DNA from: Bog-473 sp963711065
GTDB taxonomy: Bacteria > Actinomycetota > Acidimicrobiia > Acidimicrobiales > RAAP-2
Length of the DNA: 64,000 bases
Assembly: GCA_963711065.1 (NCBI GenBank)
Contig: CAVQCO010000002.1
Span: 620,001-684,000, forward strand
Direction of reading: 5' to 3'
Part shown: positions 9,327 through 17,985 of the stretch, piece by piece
Numbering within the stretch: the first letter of the stretch is position 1
How the letters are laid out: each line of letters opens with the position of its first letter
Position numbers and translations under genes: made by a program
The notes under the pieces: model-generated
What the model saw: only the letters and a program-made list of their open reading frames with translations
Told to the model about the DNA's origin: nothing
Database searches by the model: none

Positions 9327-11015
9327 ATGACGAAAGCCGCGGCGCTCACACTTCACGGCATCCGGGGAAGACGAATGGTCCTCTCGGTGGCCGTACTCAC
9401 AGTCCTGTATCTGTTTGCTGCGGCAATGACGCCTGCCAAATCTGCGACCTCGAAGCCACAGGCGGCCGGCGCTTCATGCTTCCAGACTGCGGGGCTTCCT
9501 AACGGAAGCGCCGTCGTCGGTATAGCAGTGACACCCGACGACGGCGGCTATTGGGTAGTCGCCAACGACGGATACGTTGCCGCGTGTGGCGATGCCTCAT
9601 ACCTGGGTGAACAGACCACCCTCAATGCTCCGATCGTCGGCATTGCCGCAACACCTGATGGAGGCGGCTACTACCTCGTCGCCTCCGATGGTGGCATCTT
9701 CGCCTTCGGCGACGCTCAGTTCCAGGGTTCGACCGGCTCGATCAAGCTCAACAGGCCAGTCGTGGGCATGACGGTCGATCCGGTCACTGGCGGCTATCGG
9801 CTCGTGGCGTCTGATGGCGGGATTTTCAGTTACGACGCTCCCTTCCTCGGATCGACGGGTTCCATGACTCTCAATAAGCCGGTTGTGGGTATGGCTGATT
9901 CAGGCAATGGGAGCGGATATTGGCTCGTCGCCGCTGATGGAGGGATCTTTGCGTACGGCGTTCCCTTCTGGGGATCCACTGGATCCATGCACCTCAACAA
10001 GCCCGTGGTCGGAATGGCCGCGGACGCAGCATCGGGCGGTTATTGGCTGGTCGCATCCGACGGTGGGATCTTCGCGTACCACGCCCCGTTCTACGGATCC
10101 ACCGGCAGCATCACCTTGAACAAACCAATCGTCGGAATGGAAGCCAACGCAACCGCGAGCGGATACCGATTCGTTGCTGCTGACGGCGGGGTATTCAGCT
10201 ATGGCTCTTCGAAGTTCTACGGAACGCCGACGTCCGGTTCAGCGCCAGGATCAGGGCCAGCGTCCAGCGCCAACTGCACGAACCCCTCCTTCTCAACGTC
10301 AGAGGCATCGGGAACTGAGAACACCGACCCCGCCGATGGCGAGTTCTGGTGGGTGGACAACGACGCCTGGTCGGGATCGCACGGCCCTCAGACCATCTAC
10401 GTCTGCAATCAGTCTTCCTGGTACGCCACGTCGAACCAGACCAACAACGGCGGTCAGGTGGAGACCTACCCCGACACTGAGTACGACGTGGGTGGTCGCG
10501 ACAACCCGTCCACGAAGCCGATCTCGGGCTGGAACTCGATTTCCTCGACGTTCTCCGAGGCGTACCCCACCACTGGCACCAGCTTCGATGCGGCCTACGA
10601 CCTGTGGACCGACAACTGGACCAACGAAACCATGATCTGGAATCAATGGGACGGGACGGACGACTACTGGGGCCAGTGTGCCGAGCCGGGAACCGACCAG
10701 AACGACTGCGTGGGCAGCGGCGGCGCCGAGAAGGACTCGGTGGCGGTCACCCTCGGCGGGGTGGCCTACCACTTCCTCGCACTGGGCTCGAACTGCAGCC
10801 CCTCGACCGAGGCCAACTGCGAGTACATCTTCTTCCGTGACAGTCAGGTCGCGTCTGGCTCGGTCAACATCTTGGCTGCCTGGCAGTGGGAGGTGGCCAA
10901 CGGCTACGCCAGCGCCAGTGACGTGCCGACGCAGCTGTGCTACGGAGTCGAGATCATCGCCACTACCGGCACGCAGACGTTCCCGACGACGGGTCTGACG
11001 TTCGACGTTTCGTGA
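9327..11015 (+). CDS. Secreted GYW-repeat protein with GH12-like domain
   Basis: 562 residues. The signal peptide is residues 1-40 (hydrophobic core LSVAVLTVLYLFAAAM, ending near AKSA). About six repeats of the type GYWLVASDGGIFAYG follow (about 60-300). After a Ser/Gly linker the C-terminal domain (about 320-562) resembles glycoside hydrolase family 12. It shows FDAAYDLWTDNWTNETMIWNQW, a split match to the GH12 AYDIW...EIMIW pair, and a later YGVEI. The glutamates in ETMIW and YGVEI fit the two GH12 catalytic positions. GH12 enzymes cut beta-1,4-glucans or xyloglucan, so a secreted glucanase is plausible. The same domain ends the neighbouring protein at 11782-15024 on a quite different stalk. 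The start ATG has an AGAGGGGGGATCCCGA region upstream. Activity is inference from fold and motif. Confidence 0.8.
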   Translation: MTKAAALTLHGIRGRRMVLSVAVLTVLYLFAAAMTPAKSATSKPQAAGASCFQTAGLPNGSAVVGIAVTPDDGGYWVVANDGYVAACGDASYLGEQTTLNAPIVGIAATPDGGGYYLVASDGGIFAFGDAQFQGSTGSIKLNRPVVGMTVDPVTGGYRLVASDGGIFSYDAPFLGSTGSMTLNKPVVGMADSGNGSGYWLVAADGGIFAYGVPFWGSTGSMHLNKPVVGMAADAASGGYWLVASDGGIFAYHAPFYGSTGSITLNKPIVGMEANATASGYRFVAADGGVFSYGSSKFYGTPTSGSAPGSGPASSANCTNPSFSTSEASGTENTDPADGEFWWVDNDAWSGSHGPQTIYVCNQSSWYATSNQTNNGGQVETYPDTEYDVGGRDNPSTKPISGWNSISSTFSEAYPTTGTSFDAAYDLWTDNWTNETMIWNQWDGTDDYWGQCAEPGTDQNDCVGSGGAEKDSVAVTLGGVAYHFLALGSNCSPSTEANCEYIFFRDSQVASGSVNILAAWQWEVANGYASASDVPTQLCYGVEIIATTGTQTFPTTGLTFDVS

Positions 11016-11401
11016 CCCTCGTCCTGCTTCTTTCTCGCCGAGAGGTGATCTGTCGGGTTCCATGGGTGCTCACCGAAAGGGATCGGGGTTCGACGAACCT
11101 TCGCTGAGGTAATGGCCAGCGAAGCCCACGCCGCCGCGATGAGTTGACGGTGAGCCGGCCTGTAGGCGGGATTCTGTGACCCACGAGCGCCCTACCAGGG
11201 AGAACTCCTGATTCAGGCGCTCTGACATGCGGTTTTGTTGACGGTCGTGACGCACTGTTTGCCGTTGGTGACCATCGCTTTGAGGACTGATTGAGGACCA
11301 AGCGCGACGTTCATACAGCGAAGGTCGGATCCATGGGTGTTGTCGCCACGTCGGGTTCCATGGGTCACCGGAAGATGTAGGGAGGAATCACGGCGTCAGG
11401 G
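11016..11401. other. Intergenic region with rnpB-end copy
   Basis: About 385 bp without a gene. It holds the second rnpB 3'-end copy (11145-11179), the following stretch homologous to that after 8842 (GAGGACTGATTGAGGACC at 11282), and the phrase GTCGGGTTCCATGGGT twice, in slightly varied form (about 11050 and 11350). Confidence 0.5.
11145..11179 (-). repeat. rnpB 3'-end copy 2 (attachment-site-like)
   Basis: 35 bp identical to plus-strand 15748-15782, the 3' terminus of the intact rnpB. It begins TGACGGTGAGCCGGCCTGT and ends GATTCTGTGA. Weaker likeness continues (GCCCTACCAGGGAG versus GGCCTACCTGGGGAG in rnpB). It lies in the same orientation as rnpB, 4.6 kb from it and 2.3 kb from copy 1. 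Confidence 0.85.
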
Positions 11402-11677
11402 GTCGGTCGGGCTGAGCTCGAGGCGCACTGCCGCCGTCGCACAATGCCGCCCGAGATCCAAAGGCTCGGTCGCACCATGAGGGCCTGGTTCGACAAGATC
11501 GCCAACTTCCACCTGGCCCGGGTCTCGAACGGTCCGACCGAAGCGCTCAACAACCTGATCAAGCGCATCAAGCGGATCGGCTTCGGGTTCCGCAACTTCG
11601 AGAACTACCGCATCCGAGCCCTGCTCTACGCCGGCAAGCCGAACTGGCGTGTGCTCGGTTCGATCGTCGTCCAGTGA
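11402..11677 (+). pseudogene. ISL3-family transposase, C-terminal fragment
   Basis: Only the last roughly 90 residues remain. They include AHCRRRTMPPEIQRLGRT, RVSNGPTEALNNLIKRIKR, GFGFRNFENYRIRALLY and AGKPNW, a stretch characteristic of ISL3 (IS204/IS1001/IS1165) transposases just before the C-terminus. The catalytic DDE residues further N-terminal, except the last acidic region, are missing. There is no in-frame start in the upstream sequence that would give a full protein, and no terminal inverted repeat was seen. This is a decayed insertion sequence within the interval between two rnpB-end copies. Confidence 0.85.
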
Positions 11678-11781
11678 GGTCGGTGACCCCGCCAGATTCC
11701 GAAGAACCTGCAATGGCTCTGTTCAGTCTCACGCGCCACGCCGGGGGAACGATCCCCGGTACGCCGACCGTGGCGGCACTG

Positions 11782-14700
11782 CTAGCTCAGGTTGAACGTC
11801 AGTCCGTTCAACGGGAACACCTGGCTCCCGGTGGTGGAACATATCTCGATGCCGTACTCCAACTGTGTCGGAGCGTCGCTCGACTTGGCCCAACCCATCA
11901 TCACTTCAAAGTTGTAGGCGGCGAGGATGTCGACCGACCCCGATGCCACCTGGGTGTCGCGCAGAAAGATGACCTCTCCCCCCAGATTGAGGGCGTGGTA
12001 GGGGACACCGCTGAGGGTGACGGCGTAGGACTGGTACCCACAGTCGGCCACCGAACTCGCAGGGGCTTCGGCGCAACTGCTCCAGAAGGTCTGCGTGCCA
12101 CCGTACTGGTTCCAGATCATCGTCTCGTTCGACCAGTTGTCGGTCCACAGGTCGTAGCCCGAATCGAAGCTGTCGCCCGTTGTCGGGAACGCTTCACTGA
12201 ACGTCGAGGTGATGGATGAGTACGCCGAGATGGCCTTGGTCGCCACCCCGTTGTCTCTCCCACCGATGTCGTACTCGGTGTTGGGATAGGTGTCGACGCC
12301 GTTGCCGGACTGCGCTGGCTGGTTCGTTGTGACGGTCCAAGATGATGGCGAACAGACGGCCATCGACTGGGGAGCGCTCGACGACCACTCGTCCTGATCG
12401 ACCCACCACGTACCGTTGGAGTCCGTCGAGGTGGTGTCCTCGCCGCCGGTCAGCGTGACGTACGGGCTGGTGCAACTCCCTCCGCTCCCACTGACCGGGG
12501 CGGGCGGGGGCGTCGAGCCGGACGCGCCGACGGTGAAGGACTGCTGGACCTGGGGGGCGGCCTCGTAGCTGGCGTTGCCGGCCTGGTTGGCGTCGATGAC
12601 GCAGGTCCCGACAGCGACGAGGGTGACGGTCGCACCCGAGATGCTGCAGCTTCCATCCGCGGACGGGTCGACCGAGAAGGTGACCGGGTTACCACTTGCC
12701 CCGCCGCTCGCAGTGGGGGAGTAGGTGCCCCCCACGACCGCGGGGCTGGGCGGGGTCGAGGTGAAGGTGATGCGCTGGGTGCCGACGACGGCGAAGGACT
12801 GCTGGACCTGGGTCGCGGCCTCGTAGCTGGCGTTGCCAGCCTGGTTGGCGTCGATGACGCAGGTCCCGACGGCGACGAAGTGACGGTGGCCACCCGAGAT
12901 GGCTGCAGCTTCCTTGCGCGGAGGGGTCGACCGAGAAGGTGACCGGGTTGCCACTCGCCCCGCCTCTCGCCGTGCACTGGGTAGGTGCCTCCGACGACCG
13001 CCGGGCTTGGGCGGGGTCGAGGTGAAGGTGATGCTCTGGGTGCCGACGACGGCGAAGGACTGCTGGACCTGGGTCGCGGCCTCGTAGCTGGCGCTCCCCG
13101 CCTGGTTGGCGTCGATGACGCAGGTCCCGACGGCGACGAAGGTGACGTGGCCACCCGAGATGCTGCAGCTTCCCTTGGCGGAGGGGTCGACCGAGAAGGT
13201 GACCGGGTTGCCACTCGCCCCGCCTTTCGCCGTGGGCGTGTAGGTGCCTCCGACGACCGCGGGGCTGGGCGAGGTCGTGGTGAAGGTGATGCTCTGGGTG
13301 CCGACGACGGCGAAGGACTGCTGGACCTGGGTCGCGGCCTCGTAGCCGGCGTTGCCGGCCTGGTTGGCGTCGATGACGCAGGTCCCGACGGCGACGAGAG
13401 TGACGGTCGCACCCGAGATGCTGCAGCTTCCATTCGCCGAGGGGTCGACCGAGAAGGTGACCGGGTTGCCACTCGCCCCGCCGCTCGCCGTCACTGGGTA
13501 GGTGCCTTCGATGACTGCCGGCTTGGGCGGGGTCGAGGTGAAGGTGATGCTCTGCGCGACGGAGTCCGGATCGAAGGACTGCTGGACCTGGGTTGCAGCT
13601 TCATAGTTGGCGTTGCCGGCCTGGTTGGCGTCGATGACGCAGGTCCCGACGGCGACGAAGGTGACGGTCGCACCCGAGATGCTGCAGCTTCCATTCGCCG
13701 ACGGGTCGACCGAGAAGGTGACCGGGTTGCCGCTACCCCCACCCGTCGCCGTTGGGGTGTAGGTGCTCCCCACGACCGCCGACTTGGGCGGGGTCGAGGT
13801 GAAGGTGATGGTCTGGGTACCAGGGTCCAACTCGAAGGACTGCTGGACCTGGGTTGCCGCTTCGTAACTGGGGCTCCCCGCCTGGTTGGCGTCGATGACG
13901 CAGGTCCCGACGGCGACGAAGGTGACGATCGCACCCGAGATGCTGCAGCTTCCATTCGCCGAGGGGTCGACCGAGAAGGTGACCGGGTTGCCACTCGCCC
14001 CGCCGCTCGCCGTCACCGGGTAGGTGCCTCCGATGACCGCGGAGCTGGGCGGGGTCGAGGTGAAGGTGATGCCCTGGGTACCGGAGTCCGGATCGAAGGA
14101 CTGCTGGACCTGGGGGGCGGCCTCGTAGCTGGCGTTGCCGGCCTGGTTGGCGTCGATGACGCAGGTCCCGACAGCGACGAAGGTGACGGTCGCACCCGAG
14201 ATGCTGCAGCTTCCATCCGCGGACGGGTCGACCGAGAAGGTGACCGGGTTACCACTTGCCCCGCCGCTCGCAGTGGGGGAGTAGGTGCCCCCCACGACCG
14301 CGGGGCTGGACGGGGTCGAGGTGAAGGTGATGCGCTGGGTGCCGACGACGGCGAAGGACTGCTGGATCTGGGTCGCGGCTTCGTAGCTGGGGCTCCCCGC
14401 CTGGTTGGCGTCGATGACGCAGGTCCCGACGGCGACGAAAGTGACGGTCGCACCCGAGATGCTGCAGCTTCCGTGCGCCGAGGGGTCGACCGAGAAGGTG
14501 ACCGGGTTGTCACTCGCCCCGCCACTCGCCGTCACTGGGTAGGTGCCTCCGATGACCGCGGGGTTGGGCGGGGTCGAGGTGAATGTCATGCTCTGGGTGC
14601 CGACGACGGCAAAGGACTGCTGGACCCGGGTCGCAGCCTCGTAGCTGGCGTTGCCAGCCTGGTTGGCGTCGATGACGCAGGTCCCGACGGCGACGAAGCT

Positions 14701-15024
14701 GACGCGGCCGCCCGAGATGGCGCAGCTTCCCTTGGCGGACGGGTCGACCGAGAAGATGACCGGGTTGCCACTTGCCCCGCCTTTCGCCGTGGGCGTGTAG
14801 GTGCCTCCCACGACTGCGGGGCTGGGCGGGGTCGAGGTGAAGGTGATGCGCTGGGTCGTGATGGACTTCGATATCCGCCCCGGCGGCGGCGTCCTCCAAT
14901 GGGTGCTCGCCGCGCTCTCTGCGCCGATCCCGACAACTCCCATGACCAAGAGGCCCGCAACGGCCGAACGGCAAAGAATGCCCATGCGGTGCCGCTCGAA
15001 ATGACCTCGAACGTCTCCTCGCAT
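11782..15024 (-). CDS. Secreted nine-repeat protein with GH12-like domain
   Basis: 1080 residues from ATG 15024, chosen because GGGAG lies six bases upstream; an in-frame start at 15105 is possible. A signal peptide (RSAVAGLLVMGVVGIGAESA) leads into nine tandem units of about 86 residues. Each has the pattern ITFTSTPPxxAVVGGTY, NPVTFSVDPSA, GSCSISG and FVAVGTCVIDANQAG. The C-terminal domain (about 12480 to 11782) is GH12-like: DSGYDLWTDNWSNETMIWNQY and EYGIEI (given in parts), matching the protein at 9327. The eighth repeat contains a local frame excursion (about 12,895-13,000) that returns to frame, so the ORF survives with about 35 altered residues. It is probably a secreted carbohydrate-binding or -cleaving protein on a long stalk. 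It is convergent with the transposase remnant. Confidence 0.8.
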   Translation of the reverse strand: MRGDVRGHFERHRMGILCRSAVAGLLVMGVVGIGAESAASTHWRTPPPGRISKSITTQRITFTSTPPSPAVVGGTYTPTAKGGASGNPVIFSVDPSAKGSCAISGGRVSFVAVGTCVIDANQAGNASYEAATRVQQSFAVVGTQSMTFTSTPPNPAVIGGTYPVTASGGASDNPVTFSVDPSAHGSCSISGATVTFVAVGTCVIDANQAGSPSYEAATQIQQSFAVVGTQRITFTSTPSSPAVVGGTYSPTASGGASGNPVTFSVDPSADGSCSISGATVTFVAVGTCVIDANQAGNASYEAAPQVQQSFDPDSGTQGITFTSTPPSSAVIGGTYPVTASGGASGNPVTFSVDPSANGSCSISGAIVTFVAVGTCVIDANQAGSPSYEAATQVQQSFELDPGTQTITFTSTPPKSAVVGSTYTPTATGGGSGNPVTFSVDPSANGSCSISGATVTFVAVGTCVIDANQAGNANYEAATQVQQSFDPDSVAQSITFTSTPPKPAVIEGTYPVTASGGASGNPVTFSVDPSANGSCSISGATVTLVAVGTCVIDANQAGNAGYEAATQVQQSFAVVGTQSITFTTTSPSPAVVGGTYTPTAKGGASGNPVTFSVDPSAKGSCSISGGHVTFVAVGTCVIDANQAGSASYEAATQVQQSFAVVGTQSITFTSTPPKPGGRRRHLPSARREAGRVATRSPSRSTPPRKEAAAISGGHRHFVAVGTCVIDANQAGNASYEAATQVQQSFAVVGTQRITFTSTPPSPAVVGGTYSPTASGGASGNPVTFSVDPSADGSCSISGATVTLVAVGTCVIDANQAGNASYEAAPQVQQSFTVGASGSTPPPAPVSGSGGSCTSPYVTLTGGEDTTSTDSNGTWWVDQDEWSSSAPQSMAVCSPSSWTVTTNQPAQSGNGVDTYPNTEYDIGGRDNGVATKAISAYSSITSTFSEAFPTTGDSFDSGYDLWTDNWSNETMIWNQYGGTQTFWSSCAEAPASSVADCGYQSYAVTLSGVPYHALNLGGEVIFLRDTQVASGSVDILAAYNFEVMMGWAKSSDAPTQLEYGIEICSTTGSQVFPLNGLTFNLS
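12530..14853 (-). repeat. Nine tandem ~258-bp coding repeats
   Basis: Nine units of about 258 bp inside the 11782-15024 gene, each encoding one 86-residue beta-type module with a Cys pair (GSCSISG and GTCVIDA). Units are similar but not identical. The unit nearest 12.9-13.0 kb has compensating indels. Such arrays are prone to recombination and to assembly collapse. Confidence 0.85.
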
Positions 15025-15254
15025 CTCGTGCTCCCGCCTGCGTGCTCCGAGCAGTCGGGAAGCCTTCGACGAAGAGGAACAGGTGCGCTTTGCGCTTCCC
15101 TGCACCCCTGGTCCGATTCGGCAACCCGGCTAACTCGGAGAGTCCCGTGGCTTTGCGTCCCCTCCTTGCGAAGGGTTTGCCATTTGTCGTCGGCCCGCGA
15201 AGTTCGGCACCGAACAACCGTCAAGGTAGACCTGTTGCATGGTCGTTGCAAGGT

Positions 15255-15294
15255 GCGCACGTGGTGTTAACGCGCCAGTTCGTGGTGTTAACAC
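15255..15294 (-). repeat. GTTAACAC element, left copy (inverted)
   Basis: Read on the minus strand, this begins GTGTTAACACCA, has GAAC near the middle, then GTTAACACCAC and ends GTGCGC. The copy at 20065-20106 reads the same way on the plus strand. Within the element the GTTAAC core occurs twice, 20 bp apart. It could be an insertion-sequence end, a recombination scar or a paired protein-binding site. Confidence 0.6.
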
Positions 15295-15429
15295 TCCAAT
15301 TGTTGAACCATTGCTCGAGGAACCGGGAAATCCGAGCACTTGTTCTCATGCAGAGAGCGACAAACCTTATGTGCTCCCACGGTGTACTCGGCGTGTCGTA
15401 GAAGATCCGCGTTTCGCATCGGTTCCCTT

Positions 15430-15706
15430 TGATCTGCCTACGAGTACTCCGATCATCACGAACCTCCCGGCGGGTGGCAGGGTCGGAGGGAGCTTCACAG
15501 CGGTCATCGGCACCAATGGCGACGGCATCAAGTCGTTGACGACCGGCACCCCGTTCGTCTGCACGGTCGGCGCCAGCGGGCTGACGGTTCACTTTGTCCA
15601 CGTCGGTTCTTGCTCGCTTGCCGCGCACGTTTCGGCTGGGGTCGATTTTCTCGGCGCGACCGGCAACGTGCAGTCGTTCACGGTCAGGCACCGCCGCTTC
15701 CTCTGA
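15430..15706 (+). pseudogene. Ig-like/adhesion repeat fragment
   Basis: About 90 residues of a secreted-protein repeat without its N-terminus: PIITNLPAGGRVGGSFTAV, GDGIKSLTTGTPFVCTV, VGSCSLAAHVSAG and GNVQSFTV. The pattern (paired Cys, GT/CSLxAHV) is that of bacterial beta-sandwich stalk repeats. The frame is open back to about 15239, but the extra N-terminal sequence looks non-coding. Stop at 15704-15706. Probably a gene remnant left beside the rnpB 3' end. Confidence 0.5.
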
Positions 15707-15747
15707 TCACGCCTCCGCCGGATCTGACCCTGGGGCCAACACGTGGG

Positions 15748-16130
15748 TGACGGTGAGCCGGCCTGTAGGCGGGATTCTGTGAGGCTCCCTGCGGAGCCCC
15801 GGTGGCCATCCATCTGAGCGGCCTACCTGGGGAGCGCCCCCTTTCGGGGACCGGGCGAGCAACCCGTCTCCCACGCTTGGCCTTGCTCCGGGTGGGGTTT
15901 ACCGAGCCATCGAGGTCACCCTCGATGCTGGTGCGCTCTTACCGCACCTTTTCACCCTTACCTGTGCGGGCCCGGAGGCCCGCCATCGGCGGTTTCCTTT
16001 CTGTGGCACTGTCCTGCGGGTCACCCCGACTGGCCGTTAGCCAGCACCCTGCTCTGCGGAGTCCCGACCTTCCTCGACACGGTCCCGCAGTGCGGTCCGT
16101 GCCGCGGCCACCCGGCCGACTCACCGTCGC
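15748..16130 (-). ncRNA. rnpB: RNase P RNA (bacterial class A)
   Basis: Minus-strand RNA of about 383 nt. The 5' end reads CGACGGTGAGTCGGCCGGG, followed by the conserved GAGGAAGGTCGGGACTC core and later GACAGTGCCACAGAAAGG. Near the 3' end comes ACAGAATCCCGCCTACAGG, then CCGGCTCACCGTCA. The 5' and 3' termini pair to make helix P1. It is the catalytic subunit that matures tRNA 5' ends. It lies about 60 bp from the divergent xseA gene. Two extra copies of its 3' end occur at 11145 and 8842. Ends are set by P1 pairing and are good to a few bases. Confidence 0.95.
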
Positions 16131-16189
16131 CTCCAGTGTGCCACTCCGGGTGACGGGCTCCCGCACAGCGCCTCGGTAGGGTGTCTCCG

Positions 16190-17688
16190 ATGTCCGGTGG
16201 TGCCCATCAGCTCTTCGATCCCGAGGCCCTGCCGTTGTCCGCCCCGGAGGAGGCCGCCGACCCGGTCCACCGGGCCGATTCCGGCGGCACCGACCCCGCC
16301 CCCGGGGCCGAGCCCGGCGGGCGCAGCGGGGTCCTCTCCATCGGCAGCCTCTACGACCAGGTCGAGGGTGCGCTGCGCAGCGCCCTGCCACGGAACCGCC
16401 CGCTGTGGGTGCGCGGCGAGATCCAGCACCTCTCGGACCACCGGTCGGGCCATCTCTACCTGGACCTGGTGGACCCCGGGGACGAGGCGGCGCCGGGTCC
16501 ACGGCCCCGGGGCGGCGAGCCCACGCTCAAGGTCAAGTGCTGGCGCAGCTCGTGGGCGCCGCTGCGCCACAACCTGGCCAAGGAGGGCATCGAGCTCGCC
16601 GAGGGGATGGTGGTGGTGCTGCGGGGCACGCTCGACCTGTATCGAGCCAAGGGCGAGATCAGCCTCGTCCTCGTCGAGGTCGACGTCACCGCGCTGCTCG
16701 GCCGAATGGCGGCCCAGCGCGCCAAGCTGCTGCGCACCCTCGAGGCCGAGGGTCTCCTCGGGCGCAACGCCTCGCTGCCGGTGCCCGACCCGACCATGCA
16801 CGTCGGCCTGGTCGCCAGCCCCGGGACCGAGGGGTTCGGGGACTTCATGGGGCAGCTGACGGGCTCGGGGTTCGGCTTCCGTGTCTCGCTGGTGAAGACC
16901 GCCGTGCAGGGTCCCGGTGCCCCGGCGGCCATCGCCCGGGCTCTCAAGGTGCTCAGCCGCAGCGACTGCGACGTCATCGCCGTGGTCCGCGGCGGGGGGC
17001 GCGGGCCGACCTGGCCGCGTTCGAGACCGAGATGGTGGCGCGGGCGGTGGCCGAGGCGACGAAGCCCGTCTTCACCGGGATCGGCCACAGTGGCGACGAG
17101 ACCGTGGCCGACATCGCCGCGGCCCGCGCCTGCATCACGCCGACCGAGTGCGGGCACCAGATCGTGGTGGCCACCCGCCGGTGGTGGGCGGCCCACGTGG
17201 CCGAACCGGCCGACCGGCTGGCCCGTCGCGTCCCCTCCTTCCTGGGCGACGCCGAGGCCCGGGACGCCCGCGCCCGGGCCCGCCTGACCGCGGCGGCGCG
17301 CCACTCGGTGCGCACGCACCGCGAGCGGCTCGGGCGCAAGGCGGCCTCCGTCGCCCGTGTCGCGCCGCAACGCCTGGAGGCGCAGGAGAAGGGCGTGCGC
17401 GCCCACGCGGCCCGGCTCGGGCCGCTGACCCTCGGGCACCTCGGGCGCCAGGACGAGCGGTTGCACTCCTGGCGCCGGCTGCTGGCGGCGTACGACGTCG
17501 AGCGCCAGCTCGAACGCGGCTACAGCCTGACCCTGACCACGGAGGGCGCCCTCGTGCGCAGCGCCCGTGGCCTGGCCGAGCGGCAGGAGATCCTGACGCG
17601 GTTCGCGGACGGGACCGTCCGCAGCCGGGTCGAGGGGGTGGACGTGGCGCAGGCACGGGAGCCGGATCCGGCCCAGGAACGCAATTAG
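16190..17688 (+). CDS. xseA: Exodeoxyribonuclease VII large subunit (frameshifted)
   Basis: The first part (to about 16995) has the OB-fold domain (SIGSLYDQVEGALR, LWVRGEIQHLSDH, VLRGTLDLYRAKGEISLVL) and the start of the catalytic domain (VGLVASPGTEGFGDF, DVIAVVRGGG). After VVRGGG the frame is lost at a run of six G (16994-16999). Adding one base restores RADLAAFETEMVARAVAEA, PVFTGIGHSGDETVADIAA and RACITPTECG, the conserved XseA core, then the C-terminal helical region to TAG 17688. With xseB it forms the complex that degrades single-stranded DNA. ATG 16190 is preferred over GTG 16181 because GTAGGG sits at better spacing. The break is in a homopolymer and is likely a sequence error. Confidence 0.85.
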
Positions 17689-17715
17689 CCCAGGAAGGCA
17701 ATTCAGGAGGACTCG

Positions 17716-17985
17716 GTGACCGACCCTGACGACCCCGTCCCCGTGGGGGAGCTGAGCTACACCGAGGCGAGCCGCGAGCTCGATGCGATCGTGGACTTCT
17801 TCGAACAGCGTGAGGTCGACGTCGACGTGCTGGTGGCCCGCCTGGAACGGGCGACGGCGCTGATCGACGAGCTCGATCGCCGGCTCCGTCGGACCCGGTC
17901 CCAGGTGGAGGAGCTGGTGCCCCGGCTCGACGCGCTGGCGGCCGAGGCCGCCGGCGGGGAGGCGGGAGGAGCGGCAGATGAGTGA
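17716..17985 (+). CDS. xseB: Exodeoxyribonuclease VII small subunit
   Basis: 89 residues, the usual size for XseB. The pattern LSYTEASRELDAIVDFFEQ, VDVDVLVARLERATALIDEL and RLRRTRSQVEELV is a short two-helix coiled coil that binds the large subunit. The GTG start at 17716 has AGGAGGA eight bases upstream. It lies 27 bp after xseA and overlaps the next gene by eight bases, so translational coupling is likely. The Ala/Gly-rich tail is not conserved. Confidence 0.92.
   Translation: MTDPDDPVPVGELSYTEASRELDAIVDFFEQREVDVDVLVARLERATALIDELDRRLRRTRSQVEELVPRLDALAAEAAGGEAGGAADE

Larger units (their letters stand above)
15025..15747. other. Intergenic region before rnpB
   Basis: About 720 bp containing the upstream region of the 11782-15024 gene, the GTTAACAC element at 15255-15294 and an Ig-like gene remnant (15430-15706). 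No intact gene is evident. Confidence 0.5.

Noticed and set aside
8842..11179. rnpB-like sequences as additional RNase P RNA genes
   Set aside because: Only about 35-60 nt of the 3' end are present; the catalytic core and 5' strand of helix P1 are absent.
12985..15270. A 761-codon plus-strand open frame over the nine-repeat gene
   Set aside because: It is the antisense shadow of the repeats (GVDDAGPDGDE-type low complexity) with no signal or domain.
15239..15429. N-terminal extension of the Ig-like fragment
   Set aside because: No signal peptide or domain, and it overlaps the GTTAACAC element; only the part after about 15430 looks protein-coding.
16131..16189. Possible regulatory RNA between rnpB and xseA
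   Set aside because: Too short and unstructured; it is better explained as two divergent promoters.
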